From assembly GCA_017528675.1 (NCBI GenBank), contig JAFXOO010000407.1:1-14694 (forward strand): DNA of 14,694 nt, given 5' to 3'. This stretch comes from Oscillospiraceae bacterium. Lineage in GTDB: Bacteria; Bacillota; Clostridia; Oscillospirales; Ruminococcaceae. Shown piece after piece: positions 13,886-14,694 of this stretch; position 1 is the stretch's first letter, and every line of letters starts with the position of its first letter. A program made the position numbers and the translations under genes. The notes below the pieces were generated by a model. That model was not told where the DNA came from, ran no database searches, and saw nothing but the letters and a program-made list of their open reading frames with translations.

Positions 13886-14686
13886 ATGATTCATTGTATT
13901 ACACTGCATGATCTGAACGACCCGGCTCTGGAGATCTACCGCATGCCGGAAGTGCAGCTCAGGCGGTATTTTGAACCGGCAGAGGGCTTATTCATCGCAG
14001 AAAGCCCCAAGGTGATCGGCAGGGCACTCGATGCAGGCTATGTTCCCGTATCCATGCTCATCGGCAGAGAGGATGCGGAAACAGCAGCACTGCTCTGCCG
14101 GTGCGGCAATATCCCTGTCTATACGGCAGAGGAGGCGCTTCTGACGCAGCTCACGGGATACCATCTGACACGGGGTGCCCTGTGCGCCATGCGCCGCAAG
14201 CCACTTCCCAGTGCTGAGGAGCTCTGTGCCGGGAAGCACCGGATAGCCGTTCTGGAAAACGTCGTGAATCCGACCAATGTCGGGGCAATCCTGCGCTCAG
14301 CAGCCGCCATGCAGATAGAGGCCGTGCTGCTGACACCAGGATGCAGCGATCCGCTTTACCGCAGAGCTGCAAGAGTCAGCATGGGGACTGTGTTCCAGGT
14401 GCCCTGGACCTATCTGCCGGACTGTACAGACATTGCCCTGCTGCACCGGATGGGCTTTGCGGCAGCAGCACTTGCCCTCCGGGAAGATGCAGTCAGCATC
14501 ACAGATGCAGCCCTGAGGCAGGAGCCACGTCTGGCGGTCATTCTCGGCACAGAGGGCGAGGGCCTCTGCGACACAACCATCCGGGAGGCAGACTATACTG
14601 TTATCATCCCGATGGCAAAGGGCGTGGATTCCCTGAATGTCGCTGCCGCAAGTGCTGTGGCATTCTGGGAACTGAACAGAACGTAA
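13886..14686 (+). CDS. SpoU/TrmH-family RNA 2'-O-methyltransferase
   Basis: A 266-residue SPOUT enzyme that methylates ribose 2'-OH groups in tRNA or rRNA using S-adenosylmethionine. The start at 13886 (MIHCITLHDL) is fixed by AGGAGG at 13875-13880; the frame continues 65 codons upstream but without any such site. An N-terminal substrate-binding domain (about 15-105) precedes the three SpoU motifs: NVVNPTNVGAILRSA (125-139), ILGTEGEGL (219-227) and VIIPMAKGVDSLNVAAAS (239-256). These form the knotted cofactor site. Length and order match RlmB/TrmH-like paralogues of Firmicutes. Which RNA position is methylated cannot be told. The codon use and base composition resemble the genes before 9200, so it belongs with the core genome. 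Confidence 0.92.
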   Translation: MIHCITLHDLNDPALEIYRMPEVQLRRYFEPAEGLFIAESPKVIGRALDAGYVPVSMLIGREDAETAALLCRCGNIPVYTAEEALLTQLTGYHLTRGALCAMRRKPLPSAEELCAGKHRIAVLENVVNPTNVGAILRSAAAMQIEAVLLTPGCSDPLYRRAARVSMGTVFQVPWTYLPDCTDIALLHRMGFAAAALALREDAVSITDAALRQEPRLAVILGTEGEGLCDTTIREADYTVIIPMAKGVDSLNVAAASAVAFWELNRT

Positions 14687-14694
14687 AATAAAAA

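Noticed and set aside
1..14694. CRISPR array, tRNA or rRNA genes
   Set aside because: No regularly spaced repeats, no tRNA cloverleaf arms with a T-loop signature, and no rRNA-like stretch were seen on either strand by eye.

Overview
The window looks like chromosomal DNA from a Gram-positive gut or rumen bacterium of the Ruminococcus group (Oscillospiraceae). The pointers are a secreted protein ending in a two-repeat type I dockerin, AGGAGG-type ribosome binding sites, consensus TTGACA/TATAAT promoters with 17-bp spacers, and housekeeping genes of Firmicutes type. Species cannot be read from the sequence.

Layout. (1) 1-1283: the end of an FkbH-type HAD/acyltransferase-like gene that overlaps, by ATGA, an acyl carrier protein gene. 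A strong terminator follows (1306-1337). (2) 1459-2211, minus strand: a single-pass membrane protein with an SGNH-hydrolase-like outer domain whose catalytic residues look degenerate. It is transcribed divergently from (3) asnB (2474-4357), an HD-domain phosphohydrolase (4381-5049) and an aspartate carbamoyltransferase (5122-6204). The last carries a C-terminal zinc domain like that of the PyrI regulatory chain but lacks the effector-binding domain. (4) 6283-7113: a secreted dockerin protein with an unidentified beta-rich N-terminal module. (5) 7110-9170: a consensus promoter with an intrinsic terminator almost on top of its start site, then a small DUF6483-like gene and guaA (GMP synthase), closed by a terminator.

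(6) 9221-13587 looks like an accessory block and is visibly richer in AT than its flanks, most clearly in 9270-10073. It holds a minus-strand zinc-ribbon membrane protein, and then a locus where a consensus promoter is followed by a 172-bp MITE with 14-bp perfect terminal inverted repeats and a TAA target duplication. The MITE sits exactly at the predicted start of a compact structured RNA that ends in its own terminator; I suspect a raiA-motif RNA. Next come a trypsin-like lipoprotein protease and a run of three enzymes: a Vat/CatB-type xenobiotic acyltransferase, a flavodoxin-fold quinone reductase and a GNAT acetyltransferase. (7) 13886-14686: a SpoU/TrmH-type RNA 2'-O-methyltransferase, again of the core-genome type.

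How the genes work together: asnB, the ATCase and guaA all sit in aspartate, glutamine and nucleotide metabolism. AsnB and ATCase compete for aspartate and probably share one transcript. The accessory block groups functions often linked to modification of toxic small molecules. The most unusual items are the MITE-split structured RNA, the ATCase-zinc-domain fusion, the promoter/terminator overlap at 7110-7185 and the stand-alone dockerin protein.
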